A stretch of 64,000 nt of DNA from an uncultured bacterium (lineage in GTDB: Bacteria > Bacillota > Clostridia > Lachnospirales > Lachnospiraceae). The translations under genes and the position numbers were made by a program. Location: the NCBI GenBank assembly GCA_947647735.1, contig CANSLJ010000017.1, positions 25,606-89,605 on the forward strand, in the 5' to 3' direction. The notes beneath the pieces were generated by a model, which was not told the DNA's origin, did not search any database, and worked only from the letters and a program-made list of their open reading frames with translations. Shown piece after piece: positions 8,227 to 16,731 of this stretch (positions within the stretch are counted from its first letter, which is position 1; each line of letters opens with the position of its first letter).

Positions 8227-9765
8227 CTAAATTTTTGCCACAAACTCACCGGGCTTCATTCCTGTCATTTCCTTAAATACCTTGAAAAAATAATTATAAT
8301 TACGAAAGCCCGCCTGTTCCACAATTTCCTTCATCGGCAGCTCTCCCCGGATCAACAGGCTTTTCGCTCGCCTCACACGCTGTTCATTCAGATACTCCAC
8401 GAACCGCATACCAGTTTCCTGCTTAAACGCCCGGCTTAAATGAGTATAACTGCTCTCCAGTTGTGCCGCACAGATTTCCAGCGAAATATCCTCCCGGTAA
8501 TTTTTTCCGACAAACTCTATCACCTGATTTACCAACGGAGAATACCGGTACCGTTCCTTTTCTGCCGCTATTCTCTCTCGATTCATAAAGTCCATAATAT
8601 CCTCACGAAGCATCTCAAAAATTTCATACCCCTTGATACGATCCAGAAGTTTTTCACACTCCGATTCCTTCTCAGGATGCAGAAGCCTCATCATCTCCAG
8701 ACAGTTATCCATCACCTTTTTCTGAGGCATCCGCTCCTGTTCCATAAAATCAAAAAACTCATTCAGCGTAGACAACTCTACCACACCTTGATTTTTCTGT
8801 TCAAACTCCATCTGTTTCCAGAGGCTTGCCGGGATTTCCCCGGTTCCATAATGCATTTTCTTCATGATCGGCGAGGAAAGCAGCCTGTTTCCTCCCAGAT
8901 ACAACTTATCCTCCAGAATATCATCCATCTCATCTGCTTCCATCAGTGCCTTTTCCAGCCCTGTATGTACAATGCCCATACCAATCGTACAGGTCAAATC
9001 CAGAATCCGTATGATCTGTTTCTGCAGCCTTGTCACAAGCTTTTTCATAATATTCATCATATATAAAGTGCTTTTGACTTCCTGAAAGCACAACAGCACA
9101 AGTAAATGAAACTTTTTTGTCTGACAGATGATAAATGGATATTCCGTTCCGAGAATCTGTGACAGGATATCTATGATCGTACTGCATACATCTTTTCGAA
9201 ATTCCTCCGGATTCATCCGTTCTGAAAACCGATAGTCTGGCGAGATTACCAAAGATGCATAATTTCCACCGCCGAATTGTATCTTCTGATCCTGAATCAG
9301 CTTTTCTATTCCCTCTTTTGTAAACTCTCCCTTATCATAAATGCAGTATCCAGTCCTGCGACAGACGGCCCGCTCCTGAGGCTCAATATGATATTTCTCC
9401 CGAACCTGTTCCAGCACCTGCAAGAGACTTTCCTTTGTCAGTTCATGCTTCAACAAATAGTTTGCCGCACCGTTCACAAGACTCCCCCTGACATAATCAA
9501 AGTTATCAAAACCGCTTATCACAATGACAGGAAGATACTCATGTATGACATGAATGATCCGCAGAAGATCCACCCCATTCATCTCAGGCATCTGCATATC
9601 GCAGAGCAGAATGTCAATCTCATTATAACGGAGCCAGTTCACCGCTGATTTTCCATCCGCAAAATCAGCCGCCACCTCATACTGCTCATTATCCTGTATC
9701 AGCTTTTTGATCATATTCCTGCTCAGCAGCTCATCATCGATAATCGCCAGTTTGATCTTTTCCAT
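8227..9765 (-). CDS. YesN-type response regulator with AraC DNA-binding domain
   Basis: A 512-residue regulator. Residues 1-120 form a receiver domain with the acidic pair Asp-10/Asp-11, the phosphorylation site Asp-56 in LLCDMQMPEMNG and a conserved Lys in LLKHELTKE. A linker of about 280 residues follows, and residues about 410-510 carry two AraC-type helix-turn-helix motifs (SLEICAAQLESSYTHLSRAFKQETG and the KEIVEQAGFRNYNYFFKVFKEMTG region). It follows the histidine kinase gene by 59 bases and should be its partner. Likely targets are the kinase and binding-protein promoters, which share a 17-bp element. The signal is presumably an extracellular oligosaccharide. Confidence 0.92.
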   Translation of the reverse strand: MEKIKLAIIDDELLSRNMIKKLIQDNEQYEVAADFADGKSAVNWLRYNEIDILLCDMQMPEMNGVDLLRIIHVIHEYLPVIVISGFDNFDYVRGSLVNGAANYLLKHELTKESLLQVLEQVREKYHIEPQERAVCRRTGYCIYDKGEFTKEGIEKLIQDQKIQFGGGNYASLVISPDYRFSERMNPEEFRKDVCSTIIDILSQILGTEYPFIICQTKKFHLLVLLCFQEVKSTLYMMNIMKKLVTRLQKQIIRILDLTCTIGMGIVHTGLEKALMEADEMDDILEDKLYLGGNRLLSSPIMKKMHYGTGEIPASLWKQMEFEQKNQGVVELSTLNEFFDFMEQERMPQKKVMDNCLEMMRLLHPEKESECEKLLDRIKGYEIFEMLREDIMDFMNRERIAAEKERYRYSPLVNQVIEFVGKNYREDISLEICAAQLESSYTHLSRAFKQETGMRFVEYLNEQRVRRAKSLLIRGELPMKEIVEQAGFRNYNYFFKVFKEMTGMKPGEFVAKI

Positions 9766-9824
9766 TTCATACCACCTTACTTCTTTTTATCATCATCCAG
9801 TTTACACCGTACGGATATCACGCT

Positions 9825-11552
9825 TTACAACCGAGTATCCTCTTCCTTTATCACTGGCAGAGCAAAAATCGCCCTTGTAAATTCTCCCACCTTACTCTCA
9901 TAACGCAATCCATACTCTTCCCCGAAAAACAGACGTATTCTCTCCATGACATTGGGTATGCCAATACCGTTAAAGTGTTTCTGTCTCTCCGTTTTTTCCC
10001 GTGAAAGCCGCCTGATCTGTTCCTCTGTCATCCCATTTCCGTTATCCTCAATCGTCAGAATCAGCTTTCCGCCTTCCAGATAAGAGCGAATCATGATTTT
10101 TTCCTGTTTGGAAAGACTTCCCGCCAGCCCGTGATTAATAGCATTCTCCAAAATCGGCTGCAGAATAAATCGAAGTACCAGAAGGTTCTCGGTCTCCGGG
10201 GCTATCTCCTTTTCCACCTCGCAGTCATAACTGCCACTGTATTCCACAATCTTCAGATAATTCTCCACATAGATAAGCTCATTTTTCAGAAGGATCATAT
10301 CCTCCTCCTGATGCATCACATTCTGGAGCATAGAATTTAAAGACTGTACCAGCGGCACAATATTATCCGCATGCTGCATTTTTGCCATCCATGTCACATT
10401 GTTTAAAATATTAGAAACAAAATGCGGATTGATCTGCGCCTCTAAAAAGGATATCTCCACAAGCCTCTTTTCTTTTTCTTCCTCAGCAACCTTTTTCATC
10501 AACATATCGATGCGGGATACCATGTGATTAAACGTCTCCCCCATCTGCGCAACCTCATCTTTTCCCTGCACCTCATACACCACATCCAGATTTCCCGCAG
10601 ATACCTGATACATACTGTCCCTCAGGTTTGTGATCTCTGAAGTGATCTTTGAAATCAGAAAAGCAGTCACAAGCACTGCCGCCACAAAAATAACAACCAT
10701 CAAAATGCCCGTTGCAAAAGTTGTATGCTGCAGGCTCTCCAGATAAAAATCCGCTGGAAGCGCCATCGTAAAGGTCCAGCCGATATCAGATGCCTCAAAC
10801 TTATTATACACAAACCCCTTTTCAGTCCTCCCCATATCGATCAGTTCTTCCCCACAATTGGAAAAAATAATTGACTGATTCCGATTTACCACCTGAAAGT
10901 AACTCCCCTCCGGAAGATTCGCCGCAAAGATCTGTTCTATCACACCATAATCAAAATACAGTACTGCGTACCCGATCACATTTCTTTTCCGGTCCAGAAT
11001 CCCCCTGACCGCCGGCACTACATAATCACTGGAAATCGTGGATTTACTTGCCTCCGCGTGGATTGGGTCCATCATAACCATCTTTGTCTTCAGTTCTTCC
11101 TGGTCCAGCTTACATATCTGATCATAAAGCTCATGCTGGTTCTGTGCCAAATGAAAAGTGTCAAAAATGCAGTCCTCATCCACCACGATCGTGATACCTA
11201 CGATATAATACTTGTGCCCGTTCATGCTGGCAATATATTCGTCGATAACCCTCTTGTTTTCCAAGTACTCTAAATTCCACTGCCCATCAGGCCGCCTCTC
11301 TAACCCGTTCAGTTTTTTTACCGGATTAATAATATTCTTCTCATTTAATGACAGCATTGTCAGCATATAAGCCGTATCCGTCAGCATATAATCAAAAGCA
11401 TGGTACGCGTCCCGCATCGTGCTTTCTGAAATATCCGTCAGATACCTATCCGTCATCTGACTGCTCGTATGATACCAGACCCCCGTAGTCAAAATCCCGA
11501 CAGCCGCCACGACCGCCAACACCACCAGAATCATCCGGTCCCTTATCTTCAT
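9825..11552 (-). CDS. YesM-type sensor histidine kinase
   Basis: A 575-residue membrane sensor kinase. A transmembrane segment at the N-terminus (MILVVLAVVAAVGILTTGVW) and a second around residue 290 enclose an extracellular sensor domain of about 250 residues. A HAMP domain follows, then the His_kinase block with EAQINPHFVSNILN, whose His is the phosphoacceptor, and an ATPase domain ending with NGMTEEQIRRL and GIGIPNVMERIR. I chose the start at 11552 because GGGG lies seven bases upstream; the frame stays open further upstream to 11624 but has no ribosome-binding site there. It is expected to phosphorylate the YesN-type regulator next to it in response to a sugar ligand. Confidence 0.92.
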   Translation of the reverse strand: MKIRDRMILVVLAVVAAVGILTTGVWYHTSSQMTDRYLTDISESTMRDAYHAFDYMLTDTAYMLTMLSLNEKNIINPVKKLNGLERRPDGQWNLEYLENKRVIDEYIASMNGHKYYIVGITIVVDEDCIFDTFHLAQNQHELYDQICKLDQEELKTKMVMMDPIHAEASKSTISSDYVVPAVRGILDRKRNVIGYAVLYFDYGVIEQIFAANLPEGSYFQVVNRNQSIIFSNCGEELIDMGRTEKGFVYNKFEASDIGWTFTMALPADFYLESLQHTTFATGILMVVIFVAAVLVTAFLISKITSEITNLRDSMYQVSAGNLDVVYEVQGKDEVAQMGETFNHMVSRIDMLMKKVAEEEKEKRLVEISFLEAQINPHFVSNILNNVTWMAKMQHADNIVPLVQSLNSMLQNVMHQEEDMILLKNELIYVENYLKIVEYSGSYDCEVEKEIAPETENLLVLRFILQPILENAINHGLAGSLSKQEKIMIRSYLEGGKLILTIEDNGNGMTEEQIRRLSREKTERQKHFNGIGIPNVMERIRLFFGEEYGLRYESKVGEFTRAIFALPVIKEEDTRL

Positions 11553-11594
11553 CTCAATCCCCCTATTATGTAAAATATATACTTTTCCACCATC

Positions 11595-11608
11595 ATACTT
11601 TAAAGTAT
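11595..11608. promoter_or_regulatory. 14-bp palindrome upstream of the histidine kinase gene
   Basis: ATACTTTAAAGTAT is a perfect palindrome 42 bases before the kinase start. It overlaps a TATACT box on the minus strand, so it could be an operator or part of the promoter itself. No protein can be assigned to it. Confidence 0.35.
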
Positions 11609-11650
11609 AACATCCCAAAAGCAATTATTTTATATATATTTTTGAGTTAT

Positions 11651-11667
11651 ACTCCATTTTTTTGCGC
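11651..11667 (-). promoter_or_regulatory. Second copy of the YesN-type element
   Basis: The sequence ACTCCATTTTTTTGCGC matches 15 of 17 positions of the element at 4531-4547. On the minus strand it reads GCGCAAAAAAATGGAGT and is followed after about 17 bases by TATAAA, which may be the -10 box of the kinase operon. The same relation of element to -10 box is seen at the binding-protein gene. Confidence 0.5.
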
Positions 11668-11696
11668 TTGCACCTTTTCTCCATTTCCTGTATATT
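11668..11696 (+). promoter_or_regulatory. Promoter of the 88-residue protein gene
   Basis: A -35 box TTGCAC (11668-11673) and a -10 box TATATT (11691-11696) are separated by exactly 17 bases and lie 38 bases before the start codon. It looks like a housekeeping sigma-A promoter and diverges from the kinase operon. Confidence 0.65.
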
Positions 11697-11734
11697 AATC
11701 TATAAACTCAAACGAAAGAAAGGATACCGCCGTC

Positions 11735-12001
11735 ATGTTCAGACTATGGGGAAAAATTTTTCAGGATAATCACATGCTCAGGGACACCGTTATTGAAAAC
11801 GATATCTCAGATACCAGAACGCATAAAATATTTTCTGCGCTAGAAGAAATCTGCTACAGATTTGATCTCGGAAAACCCATCTGGCTTGATACCAATATAA
11901 CTGAATTGAGACGTCATAAAAAGACACGGTTTTCCCAGGATAATTTTGTAGAATCCATTGATTTTGACTATTTGGAAATCCATATTATTGAAGAAGATTA
12001 A
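11735..12001 (+). CDS. Small conserved-looking protein of unknown function
   Basis: An 88-residue soluble, acidic protein with no signal peptide or membrane segment. The ribosome-binding site GAAAGAAAGGA and a good sigma-A promoter support a real gene. The sequence contains mixed polar and aromatic stretches (SALEEICYRFDLGKPIWLD and VESIDFDYLEIHIIEED). I do not recognise a domain. The gene stands alone between the divergent kinase operon and the convergent galE gene and ends in a terminator hairpin. Confidence 0.7.
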   Translation: MFRLWGKIFQDNHMLRDTVIENDISDTRTHKIFSALEEICYRFDLGKPIWLDTNITELRRHKKTRFSQDNFVESIDFDYLEIHIIEED

Positions 12002-12041
12002 ACCGAAATCTTCCTCCTCAAACTGTCAAATACACAGACGT

Positions 12042-12075
12042 AAAAAGTGCCCACCTCACGATGGACACTTTCTTT
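12042..12075. terminator. Bidirectional terminator between the small gene and galE
   Basis: An inverted repeat AAAGTGCCCA / TGGACACTTT with one mismatch and a loop of about nine bases. It is flanked by T-rich runs on both strands (TTTCTTTATT on the plus strand, CACTTTTTAC on the minus strand). It lies between two convergent genes. Confidence 0.7.
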
Positions 12076-12088
12076 ATTATATGTTACA

Positions 12089-13105
12089 TTAATCTTCATA
12101 TCCGTTCGGATTATTGCTCTGCCATCTCCAGGAATCCTCGCACATCTCCCTGATTCCTCTCTCGGCAACCCAGCCCAGCTCCTTCTCTGCCTTCGCCGCA
12201 TCTGAATAGCAGGTCGCGATATCACCGGCACGCCGGGGCTTGATCTGGTAAGGGATCTTTACGCCGTTTGCCTCCTCAAAGTTTTTCACGATATCCAGCA
12301 CGGAATAACCCTGCCCTGTTCCAAGATTGTAAATGCAGAGGCCTGCCTTCTCCTCAATCTTTTTCAGCGCTTTCACATGACCGATCGCCAGGTCCACCAC
12401 ATGGATATAATCCCTTACGCCCGTACCGTCCGGCGTATCATAGTCATTTCCGAAAACACCCAGCTCTTTTAACTTACCGACCGCCACCTGTGTCACATAG
12501 GGCATCAGATTATTCGGAATGCCGTTCGGATTCTCGCCGATCGTTCCGCTCTTATGGGCGCCGATCGGATTAAAGTAACGGAGCAAGATCACATTCCACT
12601 CCGGATCCGCCTTCTGCATATCTGTCAAGATCTGTTCCAGCATGGACTTTGTCCAGCCGTATGGATTCGTGCACTGTCCCTTCGGGCACTCCTCTGTGAT
12701 CGGTACAAAAGCGGGATCACCATAAACCGTTGCGGAGGAAGAAAAGATGATATTCTTGCAGTTATGCTTTCTCATCACATCCACCAGCGTCAATGTCCCC
12801 GCTATATTATTCTGGTAGTATTCCCAGGGCTTCTGCACGGACTCGCCTACCGCCTTTAACCCTGCAAAATGAATGCAGGAATCCAGCTCCTCCTTCTCAA
12901 AGATCTCTTCCAGCGCCGCCCTGTCCTGAATATCCGCCTTATAAAACGTCACCGGTTTTCCGGTAATAGCTTCCACCCTCTTCAAAGACTTCTCACTGGA
13001 ATTTGCCAGATTATCCACTACCACCACGTCATAACCCGCATTCTGTAATTCCACCACTGTATGGCTGCCGATATAGCCGGCACCGCCTGTCACTAAAATA
13101 GCCAT
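12089..13105 (-). CDS. galE: UDP-glucose 4-epimerase
   Basis: A 338-residue short-chain dehydrogenase-type epimerase that interconverts UDP-glucose and UDP-galactose with bound NAD. The N-terminal Rossmann motif GGAGYIGSH, the SSSATVYG segment with the catalytic Ser/Thr, and the YxxxK pair in NPYGWTKSM (about residue 150) are all present, and the length is exactly usual. I chose the ATG at 13105, which has AGGAGG eight bases upstream, over the one at 13129. It follows the UDP-sugar pyrophosphorylase gene by 29 bases in the same operon. Together they would convert sugar 1-phosphates and UDP-sugars in galactose metabolism. Confidence 0.97.
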   Translation of the reverse strand: MAILVTGGAGYIGSHTVVELQNAGYDVVVVDNLANSSEKSLKRVEAITGKPVTFYKADIQDRAALEEIFEKEELDSCIHFAGLKAVGESVQKPWEYYQNNIAGTLTLVDVMRKHNCKNIIFSSSATVYGDPAFVPITEECPKGQCTNPYGWTKSMLEQILTDMQKADPEWNVILLRYFNPIGAHKSGTIGENPNGIPNNLMPYVTQVAVGKLKELGVFGNDYDTPDGTGVRDYIHVVDLAIGHVKALKKIEEKAGLCIYNLGTGQGYSVLDIVKNFEEANGVKIPYQIKPRRAGDIATCYSDAAKAEKELGWVAERGIREMCEDSWRWQSNNPNGYED

Positions 13106-13134
13106 CCTTTCGTCCTCCTGACTCATCATTTATT

Positions 13135-14361
13135 TTACAGCTCTATCCCGTTCTCCCGGCAGAGTTCCCTCGCCGTCTCCACAGAATCTATTCCGGTCAT
13201 ATTTTTGATCGGCGCAAATTCATAGTGCCGGTCCACCTCGTAAGGCAGACAGCTGTCCATCATATGAACCATATCCAGCACCAGTGTTTCATATTTATAT
13301 CCATTCGGTTTCTCCGGTTTTATAAAATTACCATCATCATCCATGTAGGGAATCTTCTTTTCCACGATATGAAGCGGCAGTTTTTTAGAAACGGTATCCT
13401 CCAGCACCTTTACCTGAAACAGATAATTCAGGATCGCGCCGAAATAATAAGCCGGATCACCCTTTTCATCTTTCGCATTCATCAACTCATCTGTCAGATC
13501 ATAGTATTCCACAATGGAAGGCCTTCCGTCTTCCAGACAGATCACGCCGACCTTCTCATCCGGCGCGTTTTTCTTTACTACCTTAGCCCCGGAAGAACAG
13601 CCCCTCGCTATCGTAGCACCGATAAAGCAAGGATCAGCCATTCTCTGCAACACATTATCCACCGCAAATACATTCAGCCATTCGATGCCATTGTTCTTGA
13701 CGATCTCCATGATCCCGCCGTTCGCCATCGAGGAAAACCAGCCGCCGTTTCCATTGGGTGAATTGGCGATCTTGTCCTTCCCCTCCATATACACCTTGCC
13801 GGTATAATCTGAAGCAGGCGCCATCTCCTGCCGGAAAAAATGAATATAGCCGGGATTGTATCCGAAATAATCATGTTCCGCCAGAAACGATACTGTTCTC
13901 TCATGGTTCTTATCGCTGGTCATAATAAATAAATGCACCCACGCGCAGGCTTTCTCCACCACTTCACGCAGGTTGGAGATGATACGCTCAAAAATATAGA
14001 CCGGCTTTGTCAGCCCGATATCATACATGCCCTTCGGCTCATCCGAACCAAGCCTCGTTCCCATGCCGCCGGCAAGCAGGACTGCTCCTACCTGTCCCTG
14101 CCTGATCGCACGGCAGCCCAGTTCCTCATACCACGCCCTCCCCCGCTCTATCTCGGAGATCTCCATTGCTTTAAGGGGAGTGATCTCCCCCTTTTTCATC
14201 AACTCTTCCCGCTTCTCCAGATAAGAAAGCACCGAAAAATCCGTCAGTTCAATATCCTTCAGCAGATTCTTCTGTTGTATTTCCGTCAGGGAATCGAAGT
14301 GCGCCAGTACATGGAGCTGTCCTGCCGCCTCCAGTTTTTTATATGCATCCTGATAAATCAT
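13135..14361 (-). CDS. UDP-sugar pyrophosphorylase (UDPGP family)
   Basis: A 408-residue nucleotidyltransferase of the eukaryotic-like UDPGP type rather than the GalU type. The nucleotide-binding loop LLAGGMGTRLGSDEPKG lies near residue 95, with NSPNGNGGWF and NVFAVDNVL as further family segments. It should join UTP with a hexose 1-phosphate, either glucose/galactose 1-phosphate or N-acetylhexosamine 1-phosphate. The galE gene directly downstream favours a role in galactose or galactosamine use, as in bifidobacterial UTP-hexose-1-phosphate uridylyltransferases. Its start overlaps the stop of the Hpt gene by four bases, a sign of translational coupling. The exact sugar cannot be read. Confidence 0.85.
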   Translation of the reverse strand: MIYQDAYKKLEAAGQLHVLAHFDSLTEIQQKNLLKDIELTDFSVLSYLEKREELMKKGEITPLKAMEISEIERGRAWYEELGCRAIRQGQVGAVLLAGGMGTRLGSDEPKGMYDIGLTKPVYIFERIISNLREVVEKACAWVHLFIMTSDKNHERTVSFLAEHDYFGYNPGYIHFFRQEMAPASDYTGKVYMEGKDKIANSPNGNGGWFSSMANGGIMEIVKNNGIEWLNVFAVDNVLQRMADPCFIGATIARGCSSGAKVVKKNAPDEKVGVICLEDGRPSIVEYYDLTDELMNAKDEKGDPAYYFGAILNYLFQVKVLEDTVSKKLPLHIVEKKIPYMDDDGNFIKPEKPNGYKYETLVLDMVHMMDSCLPYEVDRHYEFAPIKNMTGIDSVETARELCRENGIEL

Positions 14362-14720
14362 GTCCCGTATACCCCTTTGATCGCTCCAAGCGCATTCTCA
14401 TAAGCCTGTGTTACTTGAGGCATCATTGCTGCTCCCGCCTCAAAGTCTTTTCCGCGAAAATGATCCGTCTGTTCACTGACCAGCTTCTGGAGCACCCCGA
14501 GCGCAAGGTTTCCGCTGATTCCCTTTAAGGTGTGAGATTCTGCAAAAGCCTTGTCGCAGTCTTTTTCCTCTATCGCTTTTACCAGATTCGCATAACTTGG
14601 ATCCGTCTCAAATTTTTTCAAAAAACGTTCCATCAGCTTTTCATTGTTCATAAATCGCTGCATCGCTTCATTCACATTAACGCCGCCGTCTTCTAAGACC
14701 TGTTTCTCCTCTGCCGTCAT
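14358..14720 (-). CDS. Hpt (histidine phosphotransfer) domain protein
   Basis: A 120-residue four-helix Hpt protein. The phosphorylatable His-63 sits in the canonical context AESHTLKGISGNLAL. Such proteins pass phosphate between hybrid sensor kinases and response regulators in the cytoplasm. It is free-standing, has no other domain, and opens the operon with the UDP-sugar pyrophosphorylase and galE, whose coding start it overlaps by four bases. No hybrid kinase or matching regulator is in the neighbourhood, so the partner is unknown. The link to nucleotide-sugar genes may be only positional. Confidence 0.88.
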   Translation of the reverse strand: MTAEEKQVLEDGGVNVNEAMQRFMNNEKLMERFLKKFETDPSYANLVKAIEEKDCDKAFAESHTLKGISGNLALGVLQKLVSEQTDHFRGKDFEAGAAMMPQVTQAYENALGAIKGVYGT

Positions 14721-14862
14721 AACTGCCTCCTGTTTTTCTTTTTCTATACTTTATTATCATCATTTTCTGCTTTTTTTCATCATAACATAATTTTCCATCT
14801 ATGAAAATAACATTTTTTCTCAGACATATTTTCCCGCCTGAAAACACATACTGAAAACAGCA

Positions 14863-14876
14863 GATATCCGGATATC
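14863..14876. promoter_or_regulatory. 14-bp palindrome before the spore-coat-like genes
   Basis: GATATCCGGATATC is a perfect palindrome 32 bases before the start of the first small gene, just downstream of CATACTGA (14847-14854). That sequence resembles the -10 box of the mother-cell sporulation factor sigma-E, and ATATT lies 16 bases before it. Both readings are tentative. Confidence 0.3.
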
Positions 14877-14908
14877 CGCCATAAAGAAGTACAACAGGAG
14901 GTGTGAAA

Positions 14909-15094
14909 ATGGCAAATTTATCAGAATTGGAACTTCAGAATCTGAGACACCTGATCGGTGGCTATGATACAACACAGTGTAAGATGCAGGACTATGCTTC
15001 CAATACACAGGATCCACAGCTTCGGCAGTTCTTTGAACAGGGCGCAAAAGGTGCACAGCAGAACAAAGAACAGCTCATGCAGTTTTTAAGTTAG
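14909..15094 (+). CDS. Small CotF-like spore coat protein
   Basis: A 61-residue helical, Gln-rich protein (ELELQNLRHLIGGYDTTQCKMQDYA and FFEQGAKGAQQNKEQLMQFL). Its length and pattern fit the short CotF-like proteins found in pairs in spore-forming Clostridia. I chose the ATG at 14909, with AGGAGG seven bases upstream; a GTG at 14903 is too close to that site. It lies 23 bases before a second, similar-sized gene and shares its transcript. The spore role is inferred from likeness and pairing; no enzymatic motif is visible. Confidence 0.7.
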   Translation: MANLSELELQNLRHLIGGYDTTQCKMQDYASNTQDPQLRQFFEQGAKGAQQNKEQLMQFLS

Positions 15095-15117
15095 CATATT
15101 TATAAAGGAGGTGCCCT

Positions 15118-15375
15118 ATGCAGGACAAGACAATGGTAAACGATACCCTTGCAGGTATCAATGGCGAACTTGTACGTTTCGGAGAAATGATTCCCCAGAC
15201 AGAAAACAAAGAACTGAAACAGACGCTGAAACAGTTCAGAAACGCCTGTGAACAGTCACAGGAAGAGCTGTATCAGTTAGCCCGCGAACGTTCTTACTAC
15301 GTACCCGCTGCAAAAGCAGACGCAGAAGAGGTAAAACATGTACGCAGTCTCTTCTGTGGCTGTGGCATGAAATAA
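15118..15375 (+). CDS. CotF-type spore coat protein
   Basis: An 85-residue helical protein of the CotF/coat type: an N-terminal helix (DKTMVNDTLAGINGELVRFGEMIPQ), a central stretch QFRNACEQSQEELYQLARE and a C-terminus YYVPAAKADAEEVKHVRSLF that ends in CGCGMK. The YYVPA-like segment is common in CotF proteins. The ribosome-binding site AAAGGAGG is very strong. It forms a two-gene unit with the preceding gene, ended by a clear terminator. Expected place of action is the spore surface. Confidence 0.8.
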   Translation: MQDKTMVNDTLAGINGELVRFGEMIPQTENKELKQTLKQFRNACEQSQEELYQLARERSYYVPAAKADAEEVKHVRSLFCGCGMK

Positions 15376-15420
15376 ACTTTTCAAGTTTATACTCAATTAA
15401 TAATCATCACGAATATTTCG

Positions 15421-15457
15421 AGAGGCACACGCTCCAGAACATAACGTGTGCCTCTTT
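15421..15457 (+). terminator. Terminator of the spore-coat-like gene pair
   Basis: An 11-bp perfect inverted repeat AGAGGCACACG / CGTGTGCCTCT (15421-15431 and 15445-15455) with a 13-base loop and a short T run. It lies 46 bases past the stop, between convergent genes. Confidence 0.75.
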
Positions 15458-15478
15458 GAAATGAGCTTATACCCTCTT

Positions 15479-16654
15479 TTAGATCATCAAACGATAAATT
15501 GCTTTTACATCTTCCTCCCCAAGTGATACAAAACCACCGATGGAACCATTTCTGCCATTTCCGTAGCAGGCAGTATGTGCCATTTTCTCAATATCTTCTT
15601 CCCTTGCGCCAAGTTCTGCAAAATTTCCCGGCATACCTATCGATTTCAAGAACCGCCTCAGCGCCTCTATACCGGCTTTTGCCGTTCTTTCAGGATCTGC
15701 AAAATCCATCGGACAGCCCCATACACGGGATGCAAGCTGTGCAAATCGCATCACATCATGATGCAGATTATAAGTCATCCAGGCCGGGAACACTACCGCC
15801 AGCCCCGCTCCATGAGCACAGTCATATACTGCGGAAAGTTCATGCTCCATATCGTGGCTCGCCCAATCCTGCACACGCCCTACACCACAGCAGTCATTGT
15901 GCGCCATCATACCTGCCCACATGATATTCGCCCTCGCCTGATAATCATCCGGATCTGCTATCACTTTCGGCGCTTCATGAATCATCGTAGACAGCAATCC
16001 CTCAATCACCCTGTCCGTCACCTCTACATCCTTTGTATTAGTGAAATACCGCTCGAATAAATGTGCCATGATATCCGTCACACCGCATGCCGTCTGGTAA
16101 GCGGGCAGCGTCTGTGTCAACGCCGGATTTAAAATGGAGAAAGAAGGACGTAATGCCTCACCATGACCCCCCCGTTTCAGCATTCCATCTTCCTTCGTAA
16201 TCACAGAATCCGGGCTTCCCTCACTGCCTGCCGCCGCAATCGTCAATACTGTACCAATGGGAAGTGCTCTTTCCACTGCCTTTCCCTGATAAAAATCCCA
16301 AAAATCTCCATCATATACGCTTCCCGCCGCAATCGCCTTGGAGGAATCAATGGTACTCCCTCCTCCTACTGCCAGCACAAAATCCACTTTTTCCTTTCGG
16401 CAGAGCTCTATTCCCTCATATACAAGACCGCTTCTCGGATTGGGTTTTACACCGCCAAGCTCCACATAGGAAATGCCTTCTGCTTCCAGCGATGCCTTCA
16501 CGCGCCCAAGAAGACCTGAACGCACTACACTGCCGCCGCCATAATGAATCAGCACCCTGCTGCCACCAAAGCGTTTTACATATTTTCCTGTGTTGTTTTC
16601 TTCCTCCTTTCCGAATACAAAATAAGTCGGACTGTAAAAGGTAAAGTTTTCCAT
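15479..16654 (-). CDS. Iron-containing alcohol dehydrogenase
   Basis: A 391-residue group III alcohol dehydrogenase, close in look to the butanol-dehydrogenase-like branch. The NAD(P)-binding GGGSTIDSSKAI is near residue 100. The metal-binding residues lie in DIMAHLFERYF, in ASHDMEHELS and in YDCAHGAGLAVVFPAW. It should oxidise an alcohol or reduce an aldehyde in the cytoplasm. It is the last gene of an operon after an FGGY kinase and a Gfo/Idh/MocA oxidoreductase, 77 bases downstream of the latter, which suggests work on a sugar alcohol or an aldehyde derived from it. The real substrate is unknown. Confidence 0.9.
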   Translation of the reverse strand: MENFTFYSPTYFVFGKEEENNTGKYVKRFGGSRVLIHYGGGSVVRSGLLGRVKASLEAEGISYVELGGVKPNPRSGLVYEGIELCRKEKVDFVLAVGGGSTIDSSKAIAAGSVYDGDFWDFYQGKAVERALPIGTVLTIAAAGSEGSPDSVITKEDGMLKRGGHGEALRPSFSILNPALTQTLPAYQTACGVTDIMAHLFERYFTNTKDVEVTDRVIEGLLSTMIHEAPKVIADPDDYQARANIMWAGMMAHNDCCGVGRVQDWASHDMEHELSAVYDCAHGAGLAVVFPAWMTYNLHHDVMRFAQLASRVWGCPMDFADPERTAKAGIEALRRFLKSIGMPGNFAELGAREEDIEKMAHTACYGNGRNGSIGGFVSLGEEDVKAIYRLMI

Positions 16655-16731
16655 GTTATATCCTCTCTTTCAATTTTTTTGACTTTGTTTCTACTCTTTT
16701 CCTCTATCTCAATTTTTATCATGAATCTTTT

